Part shown: piece after piece, positions 25,504-34,555 of the stretch
Layout of the letters: each line of letters starts with the position of its first letter
Numbering within the stretch: the stretch's first letter is position 1
Assembly (NCBI GenBank): GCA_018058135.1
Contig: JAGPCK010000008.1
Coordinates: 1 to 64,000, forward strand
DNA: 64,000 nucleotides
Origin: Bacteroidia bacterium
GTDB taxonomy: Bacteria > Bacteroidota > Bacteroidia > UKL13-3
Reading direction: 5' to 3'
Notes under the pieces: generated by a model
Seen by the model: the letters and a program-made list of their open reading frames with translations, nothing else
The model's database searches: none
Told to the model about the DNA's origin: nothing
Translations under genes and position numbers: made by a program

Positions 25504-25935
25504 GTGACTAAAACAACAAACAGCCAACTTACAATGGACGTTCCCGAATCTGATTATTTATACATCAGCCCTTCGCAGCTAACATCTTCGGGTAACGGAT
25601 TATATACAGCCATCAACATTTACAAGGATGAAGTAATTGCTGTTTTTAAAGGTGAAGTATTAACCCAGCGGCAAGCAGTAAACAGGGCTGTTAAAGGCAA
25701 CGACAGATACTTTATCAACCTGCCCGATGGAACTATTCTGGATTCGAGAAAGGTAAAGTGTTTTGCCAAGTATGCAAATGATGCCACAGGTTTTGCGCAT
25801 TCAGGCTTTAAAAACAATTCTGAAATTTCTTTGGATGAAAACAGCGAAGTATGTATTGTAGCTATTCGGAATGTTGAAGCAGGGGAAGAGTTGTTTTGCA
25901 GCTACGGTAAAAGGTACTGGCAAAAACACGGCTAA
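25504..25935 (+). CDS. SET-domain protein (143 aa)
   Basis: The single SET domain starts with SGNGLYTAINIYKDEVIAVFKGE (residues 30-52) and has the pseudoknot parts AKYANDA (about 86-92, in place of RFxNHS) and NVEAGEELFCSYGKRYW at the end. SET proteins methylate protein lysines with SAM as donor. Bacterial SET proteins are uncommon and often linked to transfer from eukaryotes or to giant viruses. The frame opens with GTG at 25504; an ATG at 25534 would also keep the full domain. It stands alone between divergent and parallel genes. Confidence 0.82.
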   Translation: MTKTTNSQLTMDVPESDYLYISPSQLTSSGNGLYTAINIYKDEVIAVFKGEVLTQRQAVNRAVKGNDRYFINLPDGTILDSRKVKCFAKYANDATGFAHSGFKNNSEISLDENSEVCIVAIRNVEAGEELFCSYGKRYWQKHG

Positions 25936-26014
25936 ACAGAGTAGTGCAAAATGACAGACCACCGGATAAAGAGCCGCATTTTTTCATCTGTTTGATTTAC
26001 CCGTTCTTTGCGTA

Positions 26015-27382
26015 ATGCCATTAATAACACAGGCCGTTGTTGTTCTGTATTTATGCTTTTTGTTGCTTTCGGTGTTTATTCCCTCCTGGAAGGCCAACAG
26101 TTCAGCAGAGTATATCTCAGCAGGACGAAAACTTACCTTGTTTCCGTTTGTCGCCACACTGGTCACTACCATGTACGGCTGGATCAACGGCATTGGCCAG
26201 CTGTATGCGGAGTATGGAGTATCGGCCTGGTTGTTTTTGAGTTTACCTTATTCTCTGTTTGCCGTGGTGTTTGCATTTTGGTATGCTGCCAAAGCACGCA
26301 ACAGCAGTTTTCAAACCTTACCTGATTTACTCGATTTTCATTACGGCAAAAAAGTAGCAGGCCTGGGAGCCTTGCTTATTGTGGTGTTTACCGCACCCGC
26401 CATGTACCTGCTCATGACCATGCAGATTCTGCATTTTATATGGCCGGTAAATAAAATAGTACTTATTGTAATCGTCACCCTGATTTCTACGCTGTACATT
26501 TTACGGGGAGGATTAAAGGCTGTAGTGAAATCAGACGTAATACAATTTGTACTCATGTTCGGAGGTTTTGTACTGGTACTGTATCAACTTTACACAACTT
26601 ATGGAACGGCCCCTTTGAATTCTCTACCCGCAGATAAAACAGCCTTCACTTCCGGTCCCTCGGGTTGGTATGTGGGCTCCTGGTTTTTATTTGCAGCAGT
26701 GGTGCTTATTGACCCCAATTATTACCAACGGGTTTATTCCGCACAATCTGTTGCCACAGCCAAATACGGTTTGCTGTTAAGTGTGCTGTGCTGGACCATA
26801 TTTGATTTTTTAGCAGCCACCACCGCGTTGTACGCCATTCATATTTTACCCGCTGATACCGATACTTCTTCTATCTACCTGTCGCTTGGTTCACTCGCAC
26901 TTTCTCCTTTAGCTGCCGGTATTTTTTTTACTGCGATACTGGCTACGGTTATCTCCACCGCCAACGGATTTTTATTTACCTCCTCCATCAGCATTTCCAA
27001 AGATTTGTTGCATCGAAACGGTTGGTTCAGTTCACAAACTATTGAGCAACTCACGCACAAAGTTATTCTGTTTGTTGCTTTTGTAAATGCAGCCGTGTGT
27101 GTAGTATATCGAAACAACACAGCCGTAGACTTATTTTTTGATTTAGCTCCGTATGCGGTTAGCGCACTGTTGCTTCCGGTACTGCTTTCATATACACGGT
27201 TTAAACTTTCCGGCAGAGCGGTTTTGGTGCAAAGTCTTCTCAGTCTGATCGGGGCATTTCTGGCCAATGTGTACACTATACAGTATTACGGTGCACAGTT
27301 TACTTATGCAGTTGTGTATATCGGCTTAACAATTTCTTTACTTTGCCACATCGTTTTATACCACATTGGCCCACGCACCTAA
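26015..27382 (+). CDS. Sodium:solute symporter family protein
   Basis: The 455-residue protein has about 13 hydrophobic helices and the SSS-family pattern: AEYISAGRKLTLFPF near the start, YGWINGIGQLYAEYG, and LRGGLKAVVKSDVIQFVLMF (the family's GGxxAVxxTDxxQ motif) at about residue 165. It uses sodium to take up an organic solute that I cannot name. The end overlaps the CapA-like gene by 17 bases, suggesting a shared operon. Confidence 0.9.
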   Translation: MPLITQAVVVLYLCFLLLSVFIPSWKANSSAEYISAGRKLTLFPFVATLVTTMYGWINGIGQLYAEYGVSAWLFLSLPYSLFAVVFAFWYAAKARNSSFQTLPDLLDFHYGKKVAGLGALLIVVFTAPAMYLLMTMQILHFIWPVNKIVLIVIVTLISTLYILRGGLKAVVKSDVIQFVLMFGGFVLVLYQLYTTYGTAPLNSLPADKTAFTSGPSGWYVGSWFLFAAVVLIDPNYYQRVYSAQSVATAKYGLLLSVLCWTIFDFLAATTALYAIHILPADTDTSSIYLSLGSLALSPLAAGIFFTAILATVISTANGFLFTSSISISKDLLHRNGWFSSQTIEQLTHKVILFVAFVNAAVCVVYRNNTAVDLFFDLAPYAVSALLLPVLLSYTRFKLSGRAVLVQSLLSLIGAFLANVYTIQYYGAQFTYAVVYIGLTISLLCHIVLYHIGPRT

Positions 27383-28736
27383 AATATCTCCTGTACTGCC
27401 GGTAACATTTAAAGGATGGCTGCTCACCTCTGTGCTTAAATGTTTATTCGGCATACTGCATCTTTTTAAAAAGAAAGAATGGAGCTTACCGGTAAAAAAC
27501 TTTGAAGAAAATCCGTTCAGCATGACGGATATGGACGCAGTGTATCTGGGGTACAAGTACTATTACCGCCCGCACCAGGAGCCGGAGGAGGGTTTTGATG
27601 CCCGTACTTTTTTTAAACAACAGCAATTAGATTTTTCAGTCAACGATAATTTTAAAATTACACAGTCCATTACCCTGCACGCAGGTGGAGATTTGATGCC
27701 GTACAAGTGGCTCAACCGCGAATCAACCAAATACCTGTGGGACGAAACGGGTGACTTTTTCTTCGGGGCAGATTTGGTTTTTGCTAATCTGGAAACTCCT
27801 GTTAATACACGTAAACCATTGCAGGCCGTTCCTGAAGTAATGTTGAATGACATGTACTTCAACGGTTCGGAAGAGTTGTTTCACATTTTTAGCGGTAACG
27901 GAAAACACAAAGGATACGATGTGCTCAGTATTGCCAATAACCATTCTTTGGACATGGGCAAAAAAGGCATTGTGCGTACGATGGAATTTTTACGCGAGCA
28001 GGGCGTGGAGTATTGCGGTGCAGCATTGTCTGAAGCACACTTAAATAAATTCCCCATTATTGAACGCAAAGGAATTCGTACCGCATTTTTGTCCTATACC
28101 TATTCGCTCAACAAATTACTTACTCCGGTAGACAAGCCCTGGCTGGTGAATTTATTGCCGCTCAACAACCCCGATGCAGATATTGATCTGATTAAACAGC
28201 AATGTAAAATGGCCCGCAAAAAAGGGGCTGATTTTATTGTGGTCTCTGTGCACTGTGGCAATGCCTACCAAACCTATCCTTCCAAAAACACCACAGAGTT
28301 ATTTCAACGCATATTTACTACCTGTGGAGCGGATATCATCCTGGGCGGACATCCGCACAACGCACAGCCCATGCAGTCGCTGGAATTTACCGATCCAATT
28401 ACAGGTAAACACAAAAAGGGTTTTGCAATTTATTCCCTGGCTGATTTTGTGGCCTACGATATTTTTACCTGGTGCCACATGCCCGTGATGCTGGAGTTAA
28501 AACTGAGCCGCGGTCTTAAAAATGATTTACACGAAACCCGCATTACAGGAATAAAAGTGTTGCCGGTTTATAATTACTACAACAAACAACAGGATAAGTT
28601 TCGCTTTGTGCCACTGGAGCAAGCCTACACCTCACGAAACAGTTATACCAACAGGCAAAAGCAGGAGATAGAACACCTGCATTATTTCTGTCACCACTAT
28701 TTTCTTCCGGAGAATTCATCCGGGTTGTTGCTGTAA
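27366..28736 (+). CDS. CapA-family protein (metallophosphatase-like)
   Basis: CapA proteins have a calcineurin-like fold and are linked to poly-gamma-glutamate capsule and cell-envelope processes. This 456-residue protein has the signature HAGGDLMPYKWLN, ADLVFANLETPV, LSIANNHSLDMGKKG and VSVHCGN...GGHPHNAQP, which hold the metal-binding Asp, Asn and His residues. The frame opens with TTG at 27366 inside the end of the symporter gene; an ATG at 27522 would also leave the catalytic domain whole. No signal peptide is obvious. Function beyond the family is unknown. Confidence 0.85.
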   Translation: MAHAPKISPVLPVTFKGWLLTSVLKCLFGILHLFKKKEWSLPVKNFEENPFSMTDMDAVYLGYKYYYRPHQEPEEGFDARTFFKQQQLDFSVNDNFKITQSITLHAGGDLMPYKWLNRESTKYLWDETGDFFFGADLVFANLETPVNTRKPLQAVPEVMLNDMYFNGSEELFHIFSGNGKHKGYDVLSIANNHSLDMGKKGIVRTMEFLREQGVEYCGAALSEAHLNKFPIIERKGIRTAFLSYTYSLNKLLTPVDKPWLVNLLPLNNPDADIDLIKQQCKMARKKGADFIVVSVHCGNAYQTYPSKNTTELFQRIFTTCGADIILGGHPHNAQPMQSLEFTDPITGKHKKGFAIYSLADFVAYDIFTWCHMPVMLELKLSRGLKNDLHETRITGIKVLPVYNYYNKQQDKFRFVPLEQAYTSRNSYTNRQKQEIEHLHYFCHHYFLPENSSGLLL

Positions 28737-28824
28737 ACTTTCCCGTTCACCGACCCGAACCCCACTTTAACCTTCAGCACAAACTTTTGGCCTTTTTGGG
28801 TGTATTTACCAGATAAACTTAACC

Positions 28825-28832
28825 CACTTTTG
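28825..28832 (+). promoter_or_regulatory. Possible -7 box CACTTTTG abutting the start codon
   Basis: CACTTTTG fits the -7 box with CA in place of TA and ends four bases before the ATG at 28837. If used, the transcript would be leaderless. The nearest TTTTTG lies 26 bases upstream of the box, longer than usual. Confidence 0.3.
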
Positions 28833-28836
28833 CAGC

Positions 28837-29946
28837 ATGTTGCCTCAACGCAAAAAACGTATGATTATTTTCCTTTCCATTTTAACAGTACTTGTACTTT
28901 TAGTTCTGCTGTTTTTTAACCAGAAACAGTTTGGTCGCTTACCCACAAGTAAAAGACTCGAACGAATAAAACAATCACCCAACTACCGCGATGGCAGTTT
29001 TCAGAACTTATCTCACACCCCCGATTTAGCTGAAGGAGCCAATACCCTGAAAATTCTTAAAGCCTTTTTGTTTGATGCAAAAGACAGGGAGCCTTCAGGA
29101 GCCGTGCCCTTTGTTAAAACAGATTTGAAAAACCTGAGTGATACTGCCCCGCAAATTGTTTGGTTTGGCCACTCATCTTACTTATTAAAAATAGAAGGTA
29201 AAAACATATTGATAGATCCGGTGTTCAGCGGCAACGCCTCTCCCGTGTCTTTTTTTGCCAGAAGTTTTACCGGCAGTAATGAATACAGCATAGATGATTT
29301 TCCATTTATAGATGTGGTTATTATTACGCACGATCACTATGATCATTTAGACTACAAAACCATTTTGCAGCTCAAAGACAAAGCACATCATTTTTATACT
29401 TCGCTGGGTGTGGGCGAACACCTCAGCTATTGGGGAATTGATGAAAGCCGCATAACAGAATTCGACTGGTGGGACAGCATTAAGGTTACCTCTTCTATAC
29501 AACTTACCGCTGCACCCGCCCGACATTTTTCCGGTCGCAGGTTCAAAAGAGGACAGTCTCTTTGGTCATCTTTTATTGTGCAAACACCTGAGCACACCAT
29601 TTACCTTGGTGGTGACAGCGGATATGATACTCACTTTAAAACAATCGGAGAAAAGTATGGTCCTTTTGATTTAGCTATTTTGGAATGCGGACAATACAAT
29701 GCCTGGTGGCCTTACATTCACATGATGCCGGAACAAACGGTACAGGCGGCCAAAGACTTAAATACCAAAGTATTGATGCCTGTGCACTGGGGAAAATTTA
29801 CTTTAGCTTTACACGATTGGAACGAATCGGTGGAGCGGGTAACCAAAGCAGCTAAGGAAAATGATGTTACATTAACTGTTCCCATGATAGGGCAAACTGT
29901 TACCGTTGCCGCACATTACCCCGATAGTGTGTGGTGGAGTTTCTGA
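28837..29946 (+). CDS. Membrane-anchored MBL-fold hydrolase
   Basis: The 369-residue protein has one N-terminal transmembrane helix (residues 10-28) and then a metallo-beta-lactamase fold with the zinc motif THDHYDHLD (about 166-174), a further His in APARHFSG, GGDSGYDTHF and the late MPVHWGKF. The layout resembles UlaG and NAPE-hydrolysing phospholipase D-like proteins. The metal-binding motif is complete. The substrate is unknown but could be a phosphodiester or lactone. The ATG at 28837 is used; a second ATG follows eight codons later. Confidence 0.87.
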   Translation: MLPQRKKRMIIFLSILTVLVLLVLLFFNQKQFGRLPTSKRLERIKQSPNYRDGSFQNLSHTPDLAEGANTLKILKAFLFDAKDREPSGAVPFVKTDLKNLSDTAPQIVWFGHSSYLLKIEGKNILIDPVFSGNASPVSFFARSFTGSNEYSIDDFPFIDVVIITHDHYDHLDYKTILQLKDKAHHFYTSLGVGEHLSYWGIDESRITEFDWWDSIKVTSSIQLTAAPARHFSGRRFKRGQSLWSSFIVQTPEHTIYLGGDSGYDTHFKTIGEKYGPFDLAILECGQYNAWWPYIHMMPEQTVQAAKDLNTKVLMPVHWGKFTLALHDWNESVERVTKAAKENDVTLTVPMIGQTVTVAAHYPDSVWWSF

Positions 29947-29952
29947 TGCAAC

Positions 29953-29960
29953 TATATTTG
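29953..29960 (+). promoter_or_regulatory. -7 promoter box TATATTTG
   Basis: TATATTTG matches TAnnTTTG and lies 25 bases before the ATG at 29986, providing a promoter for the two-gene oxidoreductase unit. Confidence 0.55.
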
Positions 29961-29985
29961 TACTTATTCAATTAATACTATATCC

Positions 29986-30633
29986 ATGAAAAAAATAGGA
30001 ATTATCGGCTCAGGTATTGTAGCCCAAACACTCGGCAAAGGATTTATTCAACACGGTTACGAGGTAAAGCTGGGCACCCGTGATGCCGCAAAACTAAACG
30101 ACTGGGTAAGTCAGAACGGAGCGAACGCATCAGTTGGTTCTATGGAAGATACAGCTGCATTTGGTGAGTTGGTGGTGTTGGCCATAAAAGGCGATGTTGC
30201 CGAAAATCTGGTTAAACAAATGGCACCTCACCTCTCTTCCAAAGTGGTGATTGATGCCACCAATCCCATTGACCACACAAAGGCTCCCGTAAACGGAGTG
30301 TTGCCCTTTTTTACTGATTACAATGAATCACTGATGGAGCGTTTACAAAAGATTGCCCCTTCAGCCATGTTTGTAAAAGCATTCAGTTGTGTGGGCAATC
30401 CTTTTATGGTGAACCCCAATTTTGCTGACGGCACACCTTCCATGTTCATTTGTGGTAATGATACAGCAGCCAAACAAAGTGTGACAGAAATACTAACTAA
30501 GTTCGGTTGGGAAACAGAAGACATGGGCATGATGGAAGCCGCCCGTGCCATTGAGCCGTTGTGCATATTGTGGTGCATTCCGGGTTTTATCCGCAACCAA
30601 TGGACACACGCTTTTAAGATGGTTAAAAAGTGA
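29986..30633 (+). CDS. NAD(P)-binding oxidoreductase, F420-dependent NADP reductase-like
   Basis: The 215-residue protein begins KKIGIIGSGIVAQTLGKGF, a Rossmann GxGxxA motif (residues 6-11), followed by KLGTRD, which suggests NADP preference because of the Arg after the second strand. DATNPID and AFSCVGNPFM are as in the F420_oxidored family. It probably transfers hydride between NADP(H) and an unknown partner. No F420 synthesis genes were seen in the window, so the flavin-like partner is not assumed. The stop overlaps the GTG start of the next dehydrogenase. Confidence 0.83.
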   Translation: MKKIGIIGSGIVAQTLGKGFIQHGYEVKLGTRDAAKLNDWVSQNGANASVGSMEDTAAFGELVVLAIKGDVAENLVKQMAPHLSSKVVIDATNPIDHTKAPVNGVLPFFTDYNESLMERLQKIAPSAMFVKAFSCVGNPFMVNPNFADGTPSMFICGNDTAAKQSVTEILTKFGWETEDMGMMEAARAIEPLCILWCIPGFIRNQWTHAFKMVKK

Positions 30634-31472
30634 AAACAGCCATTGTAACCGGTGCGAGTAGCGGCATGGGAAAAGTAACAGCGAAAGCATTAGCTCAGAA
30701 AGGATATGAGGTTATACTGGTTTGTCGTAGCAAGGAGAAAGGTGAACTTACGTTAAAGGAACTACAATCACTTTACCCGCAAGCTTCACTGCATTTATTT
30801 TTGTGTGATTTATCATCGGTTAAAGCGGTAAAAAATTTAGCCGAAGAAATCACCAAGAGCTTTACTAAGATAGATGTGCTCATCAACAACGCGGGAGCTT
30901 ACATTGCGGAAAGACATACCTCGGTTGACGGATATGAACTCACCTTGGCCACCAATCACCTGGCATATTTTCAGTTGGCCAACTTACTGTTGCCTTTATT
31001 AAAAAATGCTCCCGAAGCACGTATTGTTAATGTGGCCAGTGAAGCTTCCAAATTGGGCAAACTGAATTGGGATGATTTGAATCTGGAGAAAAAATACAGT
31101 GGCATACTGGCGTACAGCAACAGTAAACTCTACAACATCATGTTCACGTACCAATTGGCTGAAGAACTTAAGGGAACCCACATCACCGTAAACGCCATGC
31201 ACCCGGGCGGTGTGAACACCAATTTTGGTAATGGAGTGGATGGCCTGCTGGGTATAGCATTCCGGCAATTCGGTTGGCTCATGCGCACACCTCAAAAAGG
31301 AGCAGAGACCATCATCTGGCTGGCTACATCACCTGAAGCAGCTCAATACAGCGGATTGTACTTTAAGGATAAAAAACCCATTGCCTCAATTGCATTATCT
31401 CTTGACAAAACAGCACAACAACACTTGTGGGAGGCGACACAAAATTTGATAGACAAAGCACTCTCCAAGTGA
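30630..31472 (+). CDS. Short-chain dehydrogenase/reductase
   Basis: The 280-residue protein has TGASSGMGKVTAKAL (residues 6-20), LINNAGAYI (about 85-93) and the catalytic AYSNSKLYN (YxxxK), all standard for the classical SDR family, with an N-terminal layout like retinol dehydrogenase/WW-domain oxidoreductases. The start codon is GTG and overlaps the stop of the upstream gene by three bases (GTGA), so the two are coupled. The substrate is probably an alcohol or ketone, not identified. Confidence 0.9.
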   Translation: MKTAIVTGASSGMGKVTAKALAQKGYEVILVCRSKEKGELTLKELQSLYPQASLHLFLCDLSSVKAVKNLAEEITKSFTKIDVLINNAGAYIAERHTSVDGYELTLATNHLAYFQLANLLLPLLKNAPEARIVNVASEASKLGKLNWDDLNLEKKYSGILAYSNSKLYNIMFTYQLAEELKGTHITVNAMHPGGVNTNFGNGVDGLLGIAFRQFGWLMRTPQKGAETIIWLATSPEAAQYSGLYFKDKKPIASIALSLDKTAQQHLWEATQNLIDKALSK

Positions 31473-31547
31473 ACAAAGTTTTTATGCAAACGTAAAAGGT
31501 GAGCTACACATACTTTTTTTATTTCACAAATGGGATTACCTTGTGTT

Positions 31548-33218
31548 ATGAAAAAGCACGTTTTCAGTTTACTGCACACACTGTTTTGCCTCGCGCTTTT
31601 TGCGCAGCAACCCACTGCCCTGGTTAGTGGGATAGAAATTAAAAAGATACTTACTGTTAAAACCAATGCAGTTCGTGTGGCTTTTGACAGCACCACGGGC
31701 TTCCTGCATTACAACACCGCAGAAGGTAATATTTACCGCATTGTTGCATCGGGTAATACTTACAAAGACTCGTTGGTTTATACTGCCTCAGATCATGGCG
31801 TTGATTACCTTATGGGAATGGTGTTTAGTGATAGTACGCTTTATCTGAGTGGCAATACCGGCAATTACACACCCTACACCATTTGCAAAGTAGTAAAAGG
31901 TAAGCTGAATAATACAGGTAACCGCACATGGACTACGGTGGCTTATACCGACTCACTTCCCACTGCCGATCGATTTGACCATTTGCTGAGCGGTACAGTA
32001 TTGAACCCTAAAGGAGACAGCATTTTGTTTTGCATCGGTTCAAGGGGAGACCACGGAGAAGTGCAAAACCGTTACGGTCAGTTTGCGGGATTGCGCAATT
32101 TGCCCCTCACTACAGTTGTGCTCAGAGTTCCCGTGAGTGCAAACAACCTGCAGCTAAAAAATGATTCTTTATGGTTGGCACAAAGCGGTTTTTTGTACGC
32201 TTCGGGTGCCAGAAATTATTTTGATATGGCCTACGATGCAGGTGGAAACTTGTTTGCTTTAGAAAACTCTGGCGATCGCGACCACAACGAAGAGATGAAC
32301 TGGCTGCGGGCTGGCAGACATTATGGTTTTCCCTGGGTAATGGGTGAAACGTTAAACGTCATGCAGTTTCCGGGATACAATATTACTACCGACAAACTGC
32401 TACCCAAAAACAGCTGGGGGAGGCAGTTGGGTATTTTTCATAATGACTCTACATTCCCACCTCCACCGGCAGGCTTAGTGTTTGAATATCCTGTGGAAAA
32501 TCTGGGGCCTGATGCTGATCGTTTCAAAGACAGTACCGGTGCCATACATGATGCCAGTGATGAAGGAAAAGGCATTCGAAGTTTTACGGCCCATCGCTCT
32601 CCCTTGGGTTTGGTGTTTGACAACAAACAGGTACTTGATAATCCGTTTAAGGGAGACGCATTTATGTTGAGCTATACCAAAGGCAATACAGATTCAACAA
32701 AAGTGTTTTTTCCCGAAAACTATTCAGGTCCGTTTCTTGACCCGAGTGAAGACCTTTGTCACTTGCAGCTGCAATATCATGCAGGCTCAGATAATTTTCA
32801 GGTACACACTACCCGAATTGTTAGCGGTTTCAGAGCTCCCACTGATGCAGAATTAGTAGGCAAATCAATGTATGTAATCGAAAACCACTACGACTCAACA
32901 ATGCAACCAGCTTTGTGGGAAATTACCTTCACCAATACCAGTGGTATTGTTTCACTAAGCCCAACAACAGTATTGTTATATCCCAACCCAACACACAATA
33001 GCTGTGACCTTCAATTGGTAAGCAACACAGCAAAGGTTGTGGTTAAAATTACTGATATAACAGGGAAAGAAATGGGACACTACTCATTTGATACAAAAGC
33101 CGGACAGCAGCAAACTCTTCAGTTACCGTTGCACAATTTGCCTAACGGAGTGTATGCTTGCACCGTAATTAATGGTGATTTCATCCGTGTGATTAAGCTG
33201 CTGGTTCAGGGCAAGTAG
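31548..33218 (+). CDS. Secreted glucose/sorbosone dehydrogenase-like protein with T9SS tail
   Basis: The 556-residue protein has a signal peptide, a beta-propeller region with FALENSGDRDHNEEMNWLRAG and YGFPWVMGE, typical of the GSDH (PQQ-dependent sugar dehydrogenase) fold, and a type IX secretion sorting domain of about 75 residues at the end (LLYPNPTHNSCDLQL, GVYACTV, IKLLVQ). The sorting tail directs it to the cell surface through the type IX system. Whether it binds PQQ or is only a propeller is uncertain. ATG 31548 gives a good signal peptide; an ATG 18 bases upstream is less likely. Confidence 0.8.
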   Translation: MKKHVFSLLHTLFCLALFAQQPTALVSGIEIKKILTVKTNAVRVAFDSTTGFLHYNTAEGNIYRIVASGNTYKDSLVYTASDHGVDYLMGMVFSDSTLYLSGNTGNYTPYTICKVVKGKLNNTGNRTWTTVAYTDSLPTADRFDHLLSGTVLNPKGDSILFCIGSRGDHGEVQNRYGQFAGLRNLPLTTVVLRVPVSANNLQLKNDSLWLAQSGFLYASGARNYFDMAYDAGGNLFALENSGDRDHNEEMNWLRAGRHYGFPWVMGETLNVMQFPGYNITTDKLLPKNSWGRQLGIFHNDSTFPPPPAGLVFEYPVENLGPDADRFKDSTGAIHDASDEGKGIRSFTAHRSPLGLVFDNKQVLDNPFKGDAFMLSYTKGNTDSTKVFFPENYSGPFLDPSEDLCHLQLQYHAGSDNFQVHTTRIVSGFRAPTDAELVGKSMYVIENHYDSTMQPALWEITFTNTSGIVSLSPTTVLLYPNPTHNSCDLQLVSNTAKVVVKITDITGKEMGHYSFDTKAGQQQTLQLPLHNLPNGVYACTVINGDFIRVIKLLVQGK

Positions 33219-33255
33219 ATGCTTTATTGCTACTTAGAGAAAAGGTACTTGGAGC

Positions 33256-33861
33256 TCATATTTTCAACAACGCAGTAATTTCTTTTACCAATTCCTCTGA
33301 ACGGTTTTTAGCATACCACAAGTGTAATTGTTCAGCATAGTTATCTACTGTTTCAGCATTTGCTTTTAACTCCATTACTAAATTTTGTGCAACCTCAGGT
33401 CGCGGTCCCCAGGTACTCATTACCTCCCATGCTTCATTCAATTGAATCAGCTTAGGGATGCTTCTTCCTCCATTGGTTAAGAAGGCATCCATCAACTCAA
33501 GATTTTCATCTCTGAAAACAATACTCAAATCTATTTTTCCTTTTGAAGCCTGAGCAATAGCTGCCAGCACGGGAACATTCTGTGCCGCATCTCCGCACCA
33601 GTATTCACTGATAATTAACCAGCGCAGGGGTTGCTTCAACCCCTCTACCATTGCGGTTAATTCAGCATCGGGCTTAAAGGTGGTGTTTAAGCGGTTTGCG
33701 CGGTGCAGGTTGAGTTCAATGTAATGCAAGTAGTGGTCTTGTTCCGCAGCAGGCAGTAAATGCTCTGCAGAAATTTTGGCCACGTGCCCGTCATAATATT
33801 CCGCATAGGTGAGTCCGCGGGTAAAGTAAAATTCGAAATTTAATTCTGCTGCTTTGCTCAT
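33256..33861 (-). CDS. Thioredoxin-family protein lacking the CxxC pair
   Basis: The 201-residue protein has a thioredoxin-like core: LIISEYWCGDAAQNVPVLAAIA (about 93-114), a strand IDLSIVFRDEN, and the cis-proline loop GGRSIPKLIQL. The active site is WCGDA and contains only the first cysteine, as in other Bacteroidota members of this uncharacterised group, so a normal dithiol exchange is unlikely. It may act as a reductase with one Cys or bind a partner. It is divergent from the sigma factor gene. Its promoter leaves only four bases before the start codon. Confidence 0.82.
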   Translation of the reverse strand: MSKAAELNFEFYFTRGLTYAEYYDGHVAKISAEHLLPAAEQDHYLHYIELNLHRANRLNTTFKPDAELTAMVEGLKQPLRWLIISEYWCGDAAQNVPVLAAIAQASKGKIDLSIVFRDENLELMDAFLTNGGRSIPKLIQLNEAWEVMSTWGPRPEVAQNLVMELKANAETVDNYAEQLHLWYAKNRSEELVKEITALLKI

Positions 33862-33865
33862 GCTT

Positions 33866-33898
33866 CAAAGCTAATACTTGTCAGTTACTTTCTTCAAA
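33866..33898 (-). promoter_or_regulatory. Promoter (TTTG-N21-TAGCTTTG), minus strand
   Basis: On the minus strand TTTG (33898-33895) and TAGCTTTG (33873-33866) are separated by 21 bases, a full match to the Bacteroidota promoter consensus. Only four bases separate the box from the ATG, so the transcript is likely leaderless. Confidence 0.6.
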
Positions 33899-33940
33899 AG
33901 CAAAAATAAAGTACACAAAAACAGGTATTTACATAAATAT

Positions 33941-33973
33941 TTTGTGGCCGGGCAACTTTTACCTGCACCTTTG
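33941..33973 (+). promoter_or_regulatory. Promoter (TTTG-N21-CACCTTTG) of the sigma factor gene
   Basis: TTTG at 33941-33944 and CACCTTTG at 33966-33973 are 21 bases apart and lie before the ATG at 33995. The -7 box differs from the consensus at one position. Confidence 0.5.
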
Positions 33974-33994
33974 CATTTTAGCAGTTGAAAGGAC

Positions 33995-34555
33995 ATGAAA
34001 CCATTTAACCAACATCAGATTGAACAATGCAAAAAGGGCGACAGGGCCGCGCAAAAGTACCTGTTCGAAAGCCTGTATGCTCCCATGTTCAGAGTATGTC
34101 AGCGTTATGTGGTTAACACAGCCGAAGCAGAAGATTGTTTGATGCGGGGCATGATGAAAGTTTTTCAACAGATGCACACGTTTAATTACACCGGTGAGCA
34201 CAGCCTGTTTATGTGGGTGAGAAAAGTGATGGTGAACGAATCGCTGATGGAGTTGCGCAAGAAGAATAACTTTTACCTGATGCCGGAAGAAACCGTGCAT
34301 GAGTTGCCCGACCAAAGTGATGTGCTGCAACAAATGGCCGCTGAAGATTTGTACCGGCTCATATTGCAATTGCCCGAAGGTTACCGCACAGTACTCAACC
34401 TGTTTGTGGTGGAAGGGTATTCGCACAAAGAGATTGCAGAGTTGCTCAACATACAGGAGAGCACCAGCAAAACACAGTACATGAAAGCAAAGGCCCGTTT
34501 AAAAGATTTGATTTCAATTAATGACAAAGAAATGTATGGAACTCTTGGAAAATAA
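33995..34555 (+). CDS. ECF-type RNA polymerase sigma factor
   Basis: The 186-residue protein has region 2 (RAAQKYLFESLYAPMFRVCQRY and ADDCLM-like EAEDCLMRGMMKVFQ) and region 4 (LPEGYRTVLNLFVVEGYSHKEIAELLNIQESTSKTQYMKAKARL, quoted here in parts), with no region 1.1 or 3. This is the compact ECF layout. Its 3' end overlaps the gene at 34536 by 20 bases, and that product has a single membrane helix; this sigma/membrane-protein pairing suggests signal-dependent control at the membrane. Confidence 0.93.
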   Translation: MKPFNQHQIEQCKKGDRAAQKYLFESLYAPMFRVCQRYVVNTAEAEDCLMRGMMKVFQQMHTFNYTGEHSLFMWVRKVMVNESLMELRKKNNFYLMPEETVHELPDQSDVLQQMAAEDLYRLILQLPEGYRTVLNLFVVEGYSHKEIAELLNIQESTSKTQYMKAKARLKDLISINDKEMYGTLGK

